64,000 nt of DNA, taken from contig NZ_LT629755.1 of assembly GCF_900104685.1 (NCBI RefSeq), positions 3,038,001 to 3,102,000 on the forward strand, read 5' to 3'. Source of the stretch: Agromyces flavus. Its GTDB lineage: Bacteria > Actinomycetota > Actinomycetes > Actinomycetales > Microbacteriaceae. How positions within the stretch are numbered: the stretch's first letter is position 1; each line of letters begins with the position of its first letter. The translations under genes were made by a program, and so were the position numbers. Under the pieces are notes generated by a model that worked only from the letters and a program-made list of their open reading frames with translations, was not told where the DNA came from and ran no database searches. Below, piece after piece: positions 7,846 to 15,661 of this stretch.

Positions 7846-8819
7846 TGGCAACGAAGCGCACGGGCCTCGGCCGGGGCATCGGAGCACTCATCCCCACGAC
7901 CGAGGACGCACCACGTGCGACTCGGCCGGTCGACGTGTTCTTCCCCGACAGTGACGCTCCGAAGCCGGCCGTTGCGGCGGTCGAGAGTGCGGCCGACGCG
8001 AACCTGGTCATGGTTCCCGGCGCCCACCTCTCACGGCTCGATCCCGATGACATCCTTCCCAACGCCCAGCAGCCGCGCAGCGTCTTCGACCCCGAGGATC
8101 TCGCCGAGCTCGTGCACAGCGTCCGCGAGTTCGGCGTGCTGCAGCCGATCGTGGTTCGTCCGCATCCCGATCAGCCCGGCAAGTACGAGCTCGTCATGGG
8201 GGAACGGCGCCTGCGGGCGACCAAGGCTGCGGGCCTCGACACCATCCCGGCCGTCGTCAAGGAGACCGCCGATGAGGCGATGCTCCGCGATGCGCTGCTC
8301 GAGAACCTCCACCGGTCGCAGCTGAATCCGCTGGAAGAGGCCTCGGCCTACCAGCAGCTGCTCGCCGACTTCGGGATCACGCAGGAGGAGCTGGCGACCC
8401 GCATCGGGCGCTCGCGACCGCAGATCTCCAACACGCTCAGGCTCCTGAAGCTGCCCGAGCCAGTCCAGCTCCGGGTGGCGGCCGGTGTGCTGAGCGCCGG
8501 GCATGCCCGAGCCATCCTCGCCGCGGGCGATCCCGAGGCCATGCAGCGGCTCGCCGACAAGATCGTCAACGAGGACCTCTCGGTCCGCGCCGCCGAGGCG
8601 ATCGTGGCCGAGACGCCCAAACCCGGTCGTCCCAAGCCCGCGGCGGGCAAGCGCCAGGAGTTCCTCGACGACCTGTCCACGCGCCTCGGAGATCGACTGG
8701 ACACGCGCGTACGGATCAGCCTGGGCGCGCGAAAGGGCCAGATCAGCATCGATTTCGCGACTGTTCAGGACCTCCGACGCATCCTCGGCGAGCTCGGCGA
8801 GGACCTCGAGGGACTCTGA
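7845..8819 (+). CDS. parB: Chromosome partitioning protein ParB
   Basis: CTP-dependent DNA clamp that loads at parS and spreads. The 324-residue product starts with the typical RTGLGRGIGALIPT, then a ParB/Spo0J N-domain with NAQQPRSVFDPEDLAELVHS and GERRLRATKAAGLDTIPAVV (CTP-binding region), LLENLHRSQLNPLEEA, and an HTH at EELATRIGRSRPQISNTLRL that reads parS. The C-terminal region (about residues 270-324) fits the dimerisation domain. Its ATG overlaps the parA TGA. Six parS targets lie within 4.4 kb upstream. Confidence 0.97.
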   Translation: MATKRTGLGRGIGALIPTTEDAPRATRPVDVFFPDSDAPKPAVAAVESAADANLVMVPGAHLSRLDPDDILPNAQQPRSVFDPEDLAELVHSVREFGVLQPIVVRPHPDQPGKYELVMGERRLRATKAAGLDTIPAVVKETADEAMLRDALLENLHRSQLNPLEEASAYQQLLADFGITQEELATRIGRSRPQISNTLRLLKLPEPVQLRVAAGVLSAGHARAILAAGDPEAMQRLADKIVNEDLSVRAAEAIVAETPKPGRPKPAAGKRQEFLDDLSTRLGDRLDTRVRISLGARKGQISIDFATVQDLRRILGELGEDLEGL

Positions 8820-8864
8820 GCCGGCTCCGGAGCGCCCGACGCTCCGAGGCGGTCGCCGCGCCGC

Positions 8865-9824
8865 TCAGGCGGCGCGGGCGACCGCGCCACGAACGAGCGC
8901 GTCGTAGACCGTCGCGGCATCGGTGTCGGACGCCTCGATGGCGAGCGGAACGAGCGAGGTCTCGGTCAGGCCGGGAAGCACATTGGCCTCGAGGAACCAC
9001 GGCGTGCCCGCGGCATCCACGATGAGGTCGACGCGCGAGAGGTCGCGAAGGCCCAGCGTGCGGTGGGCGAGCAGCGCGGCGTCGGTCGCGCGCGCCACCG
9101 TCTCGTCGTCGAGGCGGCACGGCGCGAAGAACGTGGTCTCCCCAGCGTTGTATCGCGCCTGGAAGGAGTACACGCCGGTGGTGGGGACGATCTCGACCGC
9201 GGTCAGTGGGCGCGGCGCGCCATCCGTCTCGACGATCGCGATCGCGAGCTCGGTGCCCACGACACGACGCTCGACGATGGCGATGTCGTCGTAGGTGAAC
9301 GCGTCGACCATCGCCCGCGGCAGCTCGGTCGGGTCTTCCACGATGGTCACTCCCTGCGCCGAGCCGCCGGCCCCCGGCTTCACGACCAGGTCGCCGTCGA
9401 GCGCCTCGCGCACGACGCGCAGCACGCTCGCGGCGCCGAGTTCCCGGAACGCCTCGTGCGAGAGCACGATGGAATCCGGCACGGCGACACCCGCCTGCGC
9501 GACGAGCGAGGTCGCGACCGGCTTGGACCACGCGCGACGGGCCGCCGCACCGGTCGAGCCCACCGTCGGCATCGCGATCGCCGCGAGGAGCTCGAGCAGC
9601 GAGCCGTCCTCCCCGCTCGATCCGTGCAGCGCCGGGAACACCACGTCGGGGCGTCGCTCGGCCAGGTACGGCAGTAGCCCGGCATCGGGGTCGCGCAGCT
9701 CGACCCGGTGGCCGGCCTGCAGGAGCGCATCGGCGACCCGTCGACCGGAGCGGAGCGAGACATCCCGCTCGTGCGAGATGCCACCCGCGAGCACGACGAC
9801 GGAGAGTCCGGTGGATTCGCTCAT
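8865..9824 (-). CDS. ddl: D-alanine--D-alanine ligase family ATP-grasp protein
   Basis: ATP-dependent ligation of two D-alanines for peptidoglycan precursors. The 319-residue protein begins LSVVVLAGGISHERDVSLRS, the Ddl N-domain signature, followed by PALHGSSGEDGSLLELLA, the ATP-grasp central part (DLVVKPGAGGSAQGV) and the C-terminal EANVLPGLTETSLVP, equivalent to the Ddl signature ending. The ATG at 9824 gives the family start. It follows the aminotransferase gene on the same strand 17 bases downstream. Actinobacteria often encode a second Ddl elsewhere, so this could be a paralogue with altered specificity. Confidence 0.85.
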   Translation of the reverse strand: MSESTGLSVVVLAGGISHERDVSLRSGRRVADALLQAGHRVELRDPDAGLLPYLAERRPDVVFPALHGSSGEDGSLLELLAAIAMPTVGSTGAAARRAWSKPVATSLVAQAGVAVPDSIVLSHEAFRELGAASVLRVVREALDGDLVVKPGAGGSAQGVTIVEDPTELPRAMVDAFTYDDIAIVERRVVGTELAIAIVETDGAPRPLTAVEIVPTTGVYSFQARYNAGETTFFAPCRLDDETVARATDAALLAHRTLGLRDLSRVDLIVDAAGTPWFLEANVLPGLTETSLVPLAIEASDTDAATVYDALVRGAVARAA

Positions 9825-9841
9825 GATCAGGGGTTTCTCCA

Positions 9842-11161
9842 CTACTTGAGATCGGTGGGCGGGGCGAGTTCGATGCCGGGACGATCGGGCGACTGCAGGG
9901 ATCCGGTGCCCGCGAAGGTGTCGAGGAGATCGAGCTCGCCGTTGACGACCGTCGCGAGGCGCCGGATCCCGAGCCGGATGGCATCGGGCGTCGGATAGCA
10001 GAACGAGAGCCGCATCGCATGCCGTCCGCGACCGTCGGCGAAGAACGCCGTGCCCGGGGTGTAGGCGACGAGCTCGCGGACCGCGCGCGGCAGCATCTGC
10101 TTGGAATCGAGCACGTCGGGCAACGTGACCCACACGTAGAATCCGCCGTTCGGGTTCGTCCAGGATAGCTGCGGGAGGTACTCCCCCAGCGCCTCGACCA
10201 TCGCCTCCTTGCGTTCGCGATACACCCCTCGGAACGCGTCGATCTGTCCGCGCCAGTCGGCCTGCGACAGGTACTCGGAGACGACGAGCTGGCTGAACGA
10301 CGAGGGCGAGAGGATCGCGGACTCGGCGGCGAGGATGAGCTTCTCGCGGATCGCGTGCGGCGCAAGCGCCCAGCCGACGCGGAACCCGGGCGCCAGGGTC
10401 TTGGAGAACGAGCCGAGGTAGACGACGCCCTCGGGATCCATCGAGCGCAGGGCGTCGGGCGCCGGCTGGTCGAAGTGCAGCAGGCCGTACGGGTTGTCCT
10501 CGAGCACGAGGATCTCGTTGGAGCGGCAGATCTCGAGGATCTCGGGGCGTCGCTCAGCCGAGAGCGTCACGCCGGCCGGGTTGTGGAAGTTCGGGATCGT
10601 GTACAGGAACTTGATCCGCCGACCCTGCCCGCGCAGGTGCGCGATGGTCTGCCGCAGCGCCTCGGGGATGAGCCCGTCGTCGTCCATCGCCACGTGCACG
10701 ACCGACGCCTGGTACGAGCGGAACACGCCCATCGCGCCGACGTACGAGGGCGCCTCGGCGAGCACCACGTCGCCGGGGTCGAGGAAGAGCTTCGCGACGA
10801 AGTCCAGTGCCTGTTGCGATCCGGTCGACGTCACCACGTTGTCGACCGAGGCCCGGATCCCCTCGAGCGACATCACGTCGAGGATGTGCTCGCGCAGCGA
10901 CGGAATGCCCTGTCCCGAGCCGTACTGCAGGGCGACCGGGCCCTGTTCGCGCATGACGCGCTCGAAGGCCGACGTGATGAGTTCCTGCGGCAGCGCCGAC
11001 ACGTACGGCATGCCGCCCGCGAGCGAGACGACCTCTGGTCGCGAGGCCACGGCGAACAGGGCTCGGACCTCGGACGCGGAGAAGCCGGCGGCTCGCTCGG
11101 CGTAGTTCGCGTACCAGGGGTCGAGGTTGTTGCCGGTCCGCTGGGGGACGTCAGGGGTCAC
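9842..11161 (-). CDS. PLP-dependent aminotransferase, fold type I (2-aminoadipate/MocR-related)
   Basis: A 439-residue class I/II aminotransferase. Visible signatures are SLAGGMPYVSALP near the N-terminus, LQYGSGQGIPSLREHI, the TIPNFHNPAGVTLS substrate/PLP motif, LEDNPYGLLHF with the PLP-pyridine Asp, and SFSKTLAPGFRVGW with the Schiff-base Lys. These match the LysN/2-aminoadipate aminotransferase group; the true amino donor cannot be read from sequence. There is no GntR domain. It sits between the trx terminator and ddl, so it may be co-transcribed with ddl. Confidence 0.87.
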   Translation of the reverse strand: MTPDVPQRTGNNLDPWYANYAERAAGFSASEVRALFAVASRPEVVSLAGGMPYVSALPQELITSAFERVMREQGPVALQYGSGQGIPSLREHILDVMSLEGIRASVDNVVTSTGSQQALDFVAKLFLDPGDVVLAEAPSYVGAMGVFRSYQASVVHVAMDDDGLIPEALRQTIAHLRGQGRRIKFLYTIPNFHNPAGVTLSAERRPEILEICRSNEILVLEDNPYGLLHFDQPAPDALRSMDPEGVVYLGSFSKTLAPGFRVGWALAPHAIREKLILAAESAILSPSSFSQLVVSEYLSQADWRGQIDAFRGVYRERKEAMVEALGEYLPQLSWTNPNGGFYVWVTLPDVLDSKQMLPRAVRELVAYTPGTAFFADGRGRHAMRLSFCYPTPDAIRLGIRRLATVVNGELDLLDTFAGTGSLQSPDRPGIELAPPTDLK

Positions 11162-11296
11162 AGGTGCTGTCCGTTCTGCTCAGGATTCTCATGCTAGTCA
11201 CCGCTCGAAGGCGGATGACGCGGCGTCGCGCGCCGACGGATCTCGCCGAGCCGGGCGGCGCGCCGAGCCATCCGCGCCGCCCCTGAAGACGCAGAA

Positions 11297-11324
11297 GACC
11301 CGCCCGGCGGCTGCCGGACGGGTC
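11297..11324 (-). terminator. Strong hairpin, probable original terminator of the trx transcripts
   Basis: Arms 11297-11307 (GACCCGCCCGG) and 11314-11324 (CCGGACGGGTC) pair over 11 bases with one G-T pair around a six-base loop. On the minus strand it is followed by a weak T-rich run. The IS now separates it from trxA by about 1.1 kb. Confidence 0.6.
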
Positions 11325-11346
11325 CTGTTGCGATGCGAGGCGGCCG

Positions 11347-11352
11347 GCTACG
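11347..11352. repeat. Left target-site duplication of the IS (GCTACG)
   Basis: The six bases before the left IS end differ at one position from the six after the right end (12454-12459, GCTAGG). Six-base duplications of NCTAGN are known for IS481. This copy supplies the transposase stop codon. Confidence 0.6.
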
Positions 11353-12340
11353 TGTGATGTCCAGGCAGGTTGTTGAGTCTGCTGATGGGTGCGGCTCCGA
11401 TTGCGGAGTGCTGCCTGTGGTGATTGTAGAAGTGCAGCCAGCCGGGGAGCGCAGCGCGGCGTTCGGTCTCTGATCCGTAGAAGCGTGCGTATGCCCATCC
11501 GTCGGCGAGGGTTCGGTGGAATCGTTCGATCTTGCCGTTCGTCTGCGGCCGGTAGGGACGAGTCCGTTTGGGTTGAATGCCGAGCTCGGCGCACGCGTCA
11601 CGCCAGGCGTTGGAGCGGTAGGCCGGGCCGTTGTCTGAGAGCACTCGTTCGACGGTGACCCCGTGGTCGGCGAACCACGCGACTGCGCGTTGCAGGACCG
11701 CGATGGCGGTGTCGGCTTTCTCGTTGTGGCAGATCTCGACGTAGGCGACGCGGGAGTGATCATCGATCACCGTGTGTAGGAACGCGGTGCCGATGTTCGG
11801 GTGTCCCTTCTGGGTCCGTCCGGTACGCACCGCAGTTGCCGCCTTGTTCTTGTCGCCTTGTTGCTTGCCTGTGAACCGCCAGCCGCCGCCGTCGGGGATG
11901 TTGCCGAACTTCGTCACGTCGACGTGGATCATCGAGCCCGGCTTCTCGTGCTCATAGCGGCGGATCGGTTCCCCGGTGACCCGGTCGATGCGAGACAGCC
12001 TGTTGATCCGACATCTCGTGAGCACGGCGTGCACGGTGGAGACCGGCATCCCGAGTGCGCCGGCGATCTGCGCCGGCCCGAGCCGACGACGCCACCGCAG
12101 CTGCACGATCTGTTTGACCGTTGCCGGCGGCGTCTTGGTCGGCATCGAGTGCGGGCGGCTGGAACGGTCCGTCATTCCGGCCGAACCTTCAGCGCGATAG
12201 CGTGCCGCCCACTTGCGGGCGGTGACGGGCGAGACCATGAACATCCTCGCCGCGATCGCCGGTGGCCACCGCTCTTCGACGACCAGCTTCGCGAGCCGCA
12301 GACGGGCGCGTGGAGTGAGAGCAGCGTTAGCGTGGGACAC
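11348..12340 (-). CDS. IS481 family transposase
   Basis: DDE transposase of the insertion sequence. The 330-residue product has an N-terminal helix-turn-helix (SPVTARKWAARYRAEG) and an integrase-like core with catalytic Asp in MIHVDVTKFG, Asp in VLSDNGPAYRSNAW and Glu in QTNGKIERFHRTLADGWAYA. The GTG at 12340 is chosen because AGGAGG lies just upstream; the frame is open beyond it to 12436. The stop codon TAG (11348-11350) is outside the terminal repeat, in flanking DNA. The frame is intact, so the element may be active. Confidence 0.93.
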   Translation of the reverse strand: MSHANAALTPRARLRLAKLVVEERWPPAIAARMFMVSPVTARKWAARYRAEGSAGMTDRSSRPHSMPTKTPPATVKQIVQLRWRRRLGPAQIAGALGMPVSTVHAVLTRCRINRLSRIDRVTGEPIRRYEHEKPGSMIHVDVTKFGNIPDGGGWRFTGKQQGDKNKAATAVRTGRTQKGHPNIGTAFLHTVIDDHSRVAYVEICHNEKADTAIAVLQRAVAWFADHGVTVERVLSDNGPAYRSNAWRDACAELGIQPKRTRPYRPQTNGKIERFHRTLADGWAYARFYGSETERRAALPGWLHFYNHHRQHSAIGAAPISRLNNLPGHHT

Positions 12341-12453
12341 GAAGGCCTCCTGTTGCGTGAAGCGGTTCCTAGACAGCTCCACTTCACAACGGGAGGCTTT
12401 CGCCCGCCAGCAGATCACACGCGATTCACGAAGCAACGTCCTTGGACATCACA
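11353..12453. mobile_element. IS481-family insertion sequence, about 1.1 kb
   Basis: Bounded by terminal inverted repeats TGTGATGTCCA (11353-11363) and its complement ending at 12453; similarity continues imperfectly inward for about ten more bases. It holds one transposase gene covering nearly the whole length, as in the family. It lies immediately after trxA and before the hairpin at 11297-11324. Confidence 0.9.
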
Positions 12454-12459
12454 GCTAGG
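12454..12459. repeat. Right target-site duplication of the IS (GCTAGG)
   Basis: Matches the left copy (GCTACG) at five of six positions and the NCTAGN target. Its CTA is the reverse complement of the trxA TAG stop codon. Confidence 0.6.
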
Positions 12460-12778
12460 CGATGTAGGCGGCGAGGTCGGCCTCGAGGGCGGGCTTCGGC
12501 TTGGCGCCGATGACGGTCTTGACGACCTCGCCCTTCTCGAACACCTTGAACGCGGGGATCGCGGTGATCTGGTACTTCATCGCGAGGCCGGGGTTCTCGT
12601 CGACGTTGAGCTTGACGATGTCGAGCTTGTCGGAGTGCTCGGTCGCGATCTGGTCGAGGATGGGGCTGACCGCGCGACACGGCCCGCACCACTCGGCCCA
12701 GAAGTCGACCAGCACGGCCTTGTCGTTGTTCAGGACCTCCTGCTCCCAGGTGGCCTCGGTCACTGCGCGTGCAGTCAT
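12455..12778 (-). CDS. trxA: Thioredoxin
   Basis: Cytoplasmic disulfide reductase fed by TrxB. The 107-residue product has the active site WAEWCGPCRAVSP (Cys31 and Cys34) and the cis-proline segment AIPAFKVFEKGE, at standard length. GAGAGGAGAACACCC precedes the ATG. It follows trxB by about 85 bases on the same strand. An insertion sequence begins one base beyond its stop codon, so the gene keeps its full C-terminus but has lost its native 3' region. Confidence 0.97.
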   Translation of the reverse strand: MTARAVTEATWEQEVLNNDKAVLVDFWAEWCGPCRAVSPILDQIATEHSDKLDIVKLNVDENPGLAMKYQITAIPAFKVFEKGEVVKTVIGAKPKPALEADLAAYIA

Positions 12779-12862
12779 GGGTGTTCTCCTCTCGGTGAAG
12801 TCGATGCGACGGTGACGTCGCTGAGCCGGATGTCGCGAAGCGGGCCGGAACGGCCGGAGCCG

Positions 12863-13870
12863 TCAGCCCACCTCGGCGAGCCGGTCGATGGCGACGGCCT
12901 CGTCGACCGCCTCGGCCTCGGCCTCGGCGGCCTCGGGCGTTCGCGAGTCCTCGAGGGCGGCGAGGTAGTGCTCGGCGTCGAGGGCGGCGACGGTTCCGGA
13001 GCCGGCCGCCGTGACGGCCTGGCGGTAGGTCGGGTCGATCACGTCGCCTGCGGCGAAGACGCCGACGACCGACGTGCGCGAGGATCGCCCGTCGACGTGG
13101 ATCGTGCCCTCGGGCGTCAGGTCGAGCTTGCCGTGCACGAGGTGGGTGCGCGGGTCGTTGCCGATCGCGACGAACAGGCCATCGAGGTCGAGGCCGCGCA
13201 CGTCGCCGGTCACGGTGTCGCGCAGGGTCACGCCGGTCACGGCCGAGTCACCGTGGATCGCCTCGACCTCGGCGTTCCAGATGAACTCGATCTTGGGGTT
13301 GTCGAACGCACGCTGCTGCATGATCTTCGAGGCCTTGAGCGAGTCGCGGCGGTGGATGACGTAGACCTTGTCGGCGAATCGGGTGAGGAAGGTGGCCTCC
13401 TCCATCGCGGAGTCGCCTCCGCCCACGACCGCGATCGTCTTCTCGCGGAAGAAGAAGCCGTCGCACGTGGCGCACCACGACAGGCCGTGGCCCGACAGGC
13501 GCTCCTCCTCGGGGAGGCCGAGCTTGCGATAGGCCGAGCCGGTCGCGAAGATGATCGCCTTCGCCTCGTGCTCCCCGCCGTTGCCGAGCTTGACGCGCTT
13601 GACGGGGCCGTCGAGCTCGAGCTCCACGACGTCGTCGTAGACGACCTCGGTTCCGAATCGCTCGGCCTGCGCCTGCATCTTGCCCATGAGGTCGGGGCCC
13701 ATGATGCCCTCGGGGAAGCCCGGGAAGTTCTCGACCTCGGTCGTGTTCATCAGCTCGCCGCCGATCTCGACGGAGCTGGCGATGAGCATCGGCTTCAGCT
13801 CGGCCCGGGCCGCGTAGATGGCGGCGGTGAAGCCCGCCGGCCCCGACCCGATGATGATGATGTCGCGCAA
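12863..13870 (-). CDS. trxB: Thioredoxin-disulfide reductase
   Basis: FAD enzyme that passes electrons from NADPH to thioredoxin. Signatures: IIIIGSGPAGFTAAIYAARA (FAD-binding GxGxxA/G), NFPGFPEGIMGPDLM, the redox-active SWCATCDGFFF, the NADPH motif VVGGGDSAMEEATFL, and a C-terminal GVFAAGDVIDPTYRQAVTAAGSG. The TTG at 13870 is preferred: AGGAG lies about seven bases upstream and it gives the family-like start (M)RDIIIIGSGP. An ATG at 13891 adds seven residues but has no clear ribosome binding site. It is upstream of trxA. Confidence 0.95.
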   Translation of the reverse strand: MRDIIIIGSGPAGFTAAIYAARAELKPMLIASSVEIGGELMNTTEVENFPGFPEGIMGPDLMGKMQAQAERFGTEVVYDDVVELELDGPVKRVKLGNGGEHEAKAIIFATGSAYRKLGLPEEERLSGHGLSWCATCDGFFFREKTIAVVGGGDSAMEEATFLTRFADKVYVIHRRDSLKASKIMQQRAFDNPKIEFIWNAEVEAIHGDSAVTGVTLRDTVTGDVRGLDLDGLFVAIGNDPRTHLVHGKLDLTPEGTIHVDGRSSRTSVVGVFAAGDVIDPTYRQAVTAAGSGTVAALDAEHYLAALEDSRTPEAAEAEAEAVDEAVAIDRLAEVG

Positions 13871-14038
13871 AGCCGCTCCTGTCTCCTGCATCAGCGCGGC
13901 ACCCGGTCGAGCGGATGCCACGACATGTGGAACACAGTCTAGGCGGCGGCTATTCCGGGCGACCGGCGCTCACGGGCGGGTCACAGGAGCGCCGCAGGGC
14001 GGCGGTCGCGGATGTCGCGCCGCGCCATCCGCCCGTCG

Positions 14039-15661
14039 TCACCCGCGGCGGAGCCGCGCGAGGGCCGGCCCGACGAAACCTCGCAGTTCGGGCGAGCGCA
14101 GGAGCCACAGGATGGCTCCGTACATCGCGGCCATCACGACGCCCACGATGGCCATGACGAGGATGGCGCTCCAGCGGTCGGCGACCGCGAATCCGCCGTC
14201 GCGGAACGCCCCGAACGCCCAGGCGATCGCGACGCCCGCGGCGATCGGGAGGATCACCGCGACGAGGTCGCGGCCGAGGCTCGTCACGACGTGACGTCCG
14301 TCGAGGGTGCCGAGCTTCGGGCGCAGCAGCGCCACGGCGAGGCCGAGCTGGATGACGCCCGCGACGGTCGTCGCGAGCGCGACGCCGACTGCGATCCACT
14401 CGCGCGGCAGGAACAGCAGGCACGCGAGCGCCGCGAGCGAGAAGAGCACGACCTGCACGAGCGTGAACAGGAACGGGGTGCGCGTGTCACCGAGCGCGTA
14501 GAAGGTGCGCTGCACGACGAACAGCACGCTGAAGGCCACGAGGCCGATGGCGAAGGCGATGATGACATTGCCGAGCGCCGACACGCTCCCGAAGTCGCCC
14601 GGCTGGAACACCGCCGCGAACGGGTAGGCCACGACGATGAGCACCGCCGACGCGAGCGTGAGGATGAGCCCGACGCCGCGTACGGCGCCGGAGAGGTCGT
14701 GGCGGACCCGTTCGAGCTTGCCGTCGCGTGCGTGCTCGCTCATGCGCGTGAAGTACGCCGTCGCGATGGACACGGTGATGACCGAGTGGGGCAGCATGAA
14801 GATCAGCCACGCGGCATCCGTCGCCGCGACCGATGCCCCGTACCCCGACGCCTCGCTCACGACGCGGGTCTGCACGATGCCGGCGAGCGTCGTGAGCAGC
14901 AGCATCCCGAACGTCCAGCCGGCCATGCGACCCGCCGAACGCAGGCCGACGCCCCGCCAGTGGAAGTCGAGGCGGTAGCGCAGGCCGATGCGGCGCCAGA
15001 ACCAGAACAGCACGACCGCCTGCGCGACGATGCCGAGCGTCGCGGTGCCGGCCAAGAGGGCGACCATGCCGGGCGTCCAGTCCTCGGCCGTGCGGCTGCC
15101 GGTCGGATCGAAGCCGAACAGCAGCCCGAACGCGACGAGGCCGACGAGGGCGACGACGTTGTTGAGCACCGGAACCCACGTGAAGGGCCCGAAGCTGCGA
15201 CGGGCGTTGAGCACCTCGCCGAGGAGCGTGTAGAGCCCGTAGAAGAAGATCTGCGGCAGGCACCAGAACGCGAATGCCGTGGCGAGGGCGAGCGTCTCGG
15301 GGGGGAAGTTGCCGCCGTAGATCCACGCGAGCAGCGGCGCGAGCGCGGTCGCGAGCACCGTCGCGGCGCCGATCACGACGAGGGCGAGCGTCACGAGCTT
15401 GTTGATGTACGCGCTGCCGCCGTCCTCATGGGTCGCCGCACGCACGATCTGCGGCACGAGCACCGCGCTCAGCACGCCGCCGGCGACGATGACGTAGACG
15501 GTGTTCGGCAGGCCGTTGGCGACCGCGAACGCGTCGGCGCTGGCCGAGCCGACCACGCCGATGGTCGCGGCGAGCACGATCGCCTTCAGGAATCCGAGGA
15601 TGCGCGAGACGATCGTGCCCGACGCGAGGAAGAGGCTCGCGCGGGCGATGCGGTCAGTCAT
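14039..15661 (-). CDS. murJ: Lipid II flippase MurJ
   Basis: Integral membrane flippase for peptidoglycan precursor. The 540-residue protein starts RIARASLFLASGTIVSRILG, the typical MurJ/MviN N-terminus with the first hydrophobic helix, and has about 14 predicted transmembrane segments; QRTFYALGDTRTPFLF is a recognisable MurJ motif. It lacks the large C-terminal pseudokinase domain found in mycobacterial MviN. Its start overlaps the end of the DUF6049 gene by 8 bases, indicating coupling. Confidence 0.94.
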   Translation of the reverse strand: MTDRIARASLFLASGTIVSRILGFLKAIVLAATIGVVGSASADAFAVANGLPNTVYVIVAGGVLSAVLVPQIVRAATHEDGGSAYINKLVTLALVVIGAATVLATALAPLLAWIYGGNFPPETLALATAFAFWCLPQIFFYGLYTLLGEVLNARRSFGPFTWVPVLNNVVALVGLVAFGLLFGFDPTGSRTAEDWTPGMVALLAGTATLGIVAQAVVLFWFWRRIGLRYRLDFHWRGVGLRSAGRMAGWTFGMLLLTTLAGIVQTRVVSEASGYGASVAATDAAWLIFMLPHSVITVSIATAYFTRMSEHARDGKLERVRHDLSGAVRGVGLILTLASAVLIVVAYPFAAVFQPGDFGSVSALGNVIIAFAIGLVAFSVLFVVQRTFYALGDTRTPFLFTLVQVVLFSLAALACLLFLPREWIAVGVALATTVAGVIQLGLAVALLRPKLGTLDGRHVVTSLGRDLVAVILPIAAGVAIAWAFGAFRDGGFAVADRWSAILVMAIVGVVMAAMYGAILWLLRSPELRGFVGPALARLRRG

